The position numbers and the translations under genes were made by a program. From Alentia gelatinosa (Eukaryota; Annelida; Polychaeta; Phyllodocida; Polynoidae), in NCBI GenBank assembly GCA_950022655.1, contig OX465583.1:67755652-67819651 (forward strand): a stretch of DNA of 64,000 nt. The letters are read 5' to 3'. Each line of letters opens with the position of its first letter. The first letter of the stretch is position 1. Shown piece after piece: positions 62,701 through 64,000 of this stretch. A model generated the notes under the pieces. It had not been told where the DNA came from, made no database searches, and was given only the letters and a program-made list of their open reading frames with translations.

Positions 62701-64000
62701 GCAGTGCTCCACTTGTAACGTGCGCGCGTGTGAGTGCTGTCTGGCAACATGCGCGCGTGAGTGTGAGTGCTGGCTGGTAGCGTGTGAGTGCTGGCTGGTA
62801 ACTTGGGCGTGGATGTGTGTGAGTGCTGGCTGGTAGCGTGTGCACGTGTGTGTGTGCTGGCTGGTACCGTGTGCGTGTGTGTGTGCTGGCTGGTAGCGTG
62901 TGAGTGCTGGCTGGTAGCGTGTCAGTACTGGCTGATAATGTGCATGCCTGTGTAAATGCTGGTTGTAGCATGTGAGTGTCTGGTAATGTGTGAGTGCTGT
63001 TGTGTAGCGTGTGCGCGTGGCTGGCTGGTAACAAGTGAGTGCTGGCTGGTAATGTGTGTGTGTGCTGGCTGGTAGCGTGTCAGTACTGGCTGATAATGTG
63101 CATGCCTGTGTGAATGCTGGTTGTAGCGTGTGAGTGTCTGGTAATGTGTGAGTGCTGTTGTGTAGCGTGTGCGCGTGGCTGGCTGGTAACAAGTGAGTGC
63201 TGGCTGGTAATGTGTGTGTGTGCTGGCTGGTAGCGTGTCAGTACTGGCTGATAATGTACATGCCTGTGTGAATGCTGGTTGTAGCGTGTGAGTGTCTGGT
63301 AATGTGTGAGTGCTGTTGTGTAGCGTGTGCGCGTGGCTGGCTGGTAACAAGTGAGTGCTGGCTGGTAATGTGTGTGTGTGCTGGCTGGTAGCATGTGCAT
63401 GTATGTATGAGTGCTGGCTGGTAACATGTCAGTGCTAACTGGCAACATGTGAATGCTGGCTGGTAGTGTGTGAGTGTTGGCTGGTAACATGCGTGTGCAT
63501 GTGTGTGCATGCTGGCTGGTAACGTGTTAGTCCTTGCTGGTAACGTGTAAGTGCTGGCTGGTAGTGTGTGTGTGCTGGCTGGTAGTGTGTTAGTCCTTGC
63601 TGGTAATGTGTGTGTGCATGTGTGTGCAAGCTGGCTTGTAACTTGTAAGTGCTGGCTGGTAACGTATGAGTGCTGGCTGGTAACATGTGAGTGCCTGGCT
63701 GGTAGTGTGTATGGGCTGGTTGGTAACATGTGAGTACTGGCGGCTAACATGTGCGTGTATGTGTGAGTGCTCGTTGTTAGCGTGTGAGTGCTGGCTGGAA
63801 ACGTGTGAATGTCTGTGTGAATGCTGTCTGGTAACGTGTTAGTGCTGTCGGGTAGCATGTGTGTGTGCTGGCTGGTAGCGTGTGCGTGTATGTATGAGTG
63901 CTTTCTGGTAACATGTCAGTGCTAGCTGGGAACATGTGAGTGCTGGCTAATAACATGTGAGTGCTGGCTGGTAACGTGCGCACGTGCCTGTATATGAGTG
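62700..64000. repeat. GT-rich minisatellite running off the window
   Basis: Irregular units of 'gtgtgagtgctggctggtaa' with spacers 'cgtgtgtgtg' or 'catgtgcatgtatg'. Open frames on the minus strand (His/Thr/Ala/Ser-rich) are artefacts. The right end is cut by the window. Confidence 0.93.
62923..63396. repeat. 158-bp higher-order repeat, 3 copies
   Basis: Three nearly identical 158-bp blocks start at 62923, 63081 and 63239 ('cagtactggctgataatgt'). Each includes 'tgtgaatgctggttgtagcg' and 'gcgcgtggctggctggtaac'. Near-identity implies recent amplification or gene conversion. Confidence 0.88.

Noticed and set aside
62593..63983. His/Thr/Ser-rich frames up to 206 codons on the minus strand
   Set aside because: GT-rich minisatellite read backwards; three frames are open in parallel.

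Overview
This is a eukaryotic nuclear DNA window that is poor in genes and rich in repeats. It has spliced exons with GT..AG introns, tRNA-derived SINEs, non-LTR retrotransposon fragments, a solo LTR, many short inverted-repeat DNA transposons (MITEs), hairpin 'foldback' repeats, minisatellites and TA/TTC microsatellites. I see no bacterial operons, CRISPR array or rRNA. The repeat style and the one gene fit a marine invertebrate animal. A mollusc or other lophotrochozoan is my guess, because one SINE has a tail of the kind I associate with molluscs. The species is not determined.

The only gene I can model with confidence lies on the minus strand between 27695 and 21225. It is a four-exon chondroitin polymerizing factor (CHPF-like) gene. 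The exon phases match exactly and together encode 768 residues, close to vertebrate CHPF (about 775). It has an N-terminal membrane anchor, a beta-3-glycosyltransferase-like half and a beta-4-GalNAc-transferase-like half. Both places where catalytic relatives carry a DxD motif are altered, as in CHPF. Its introns hold a SINE, foldbacks, a tandem array and a TA microsatellite.

Layout. 1-2.1 kb: foldbacks, a pogo-like MITE end and an AT microsatellite. 2.9-9.9 kb: three copies of a TIR element with apparent 9-bp target-site duplications; two carry a 51-bp minisatellite and one of these is interrupted by a piggyBac-type MITE. 10-21 kb: an inverted pair of MITEs, SINEs, dispersed repeats, a 58-bp array and two Harbinger-like MITE families. 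21-27.7 kb: the CHPF-like gene. 28-34 kb: foldbacks and a minisatellite cut by a MITE. 34.9-36.3 kb: a decayed non-LTR retrotransposon with its parts out of order. 37-43 kb: a pogo-like MITE, a TTC/TTG microsatellite and a second, unrelated 51-bp minisatellite. 43-57.6 kb: dense nested MITEs, foldbacks and SINEs. 57.7-59.2 kb: a decayed coding region I could not identify. 59.5-60.6 kb: a retrotransposon endonuclease split by a solo LTR. 62.6-64 kb: a CpG-rich stretch, then a GT-rich minisatellite with a 158-bp higher-order repeat that runs off the window.

Apart from the CHPF-like gene there is no cooperating gene set. I found no convincing new multi-gene system. The most informative material is the structure and nesting of the mobile elements.
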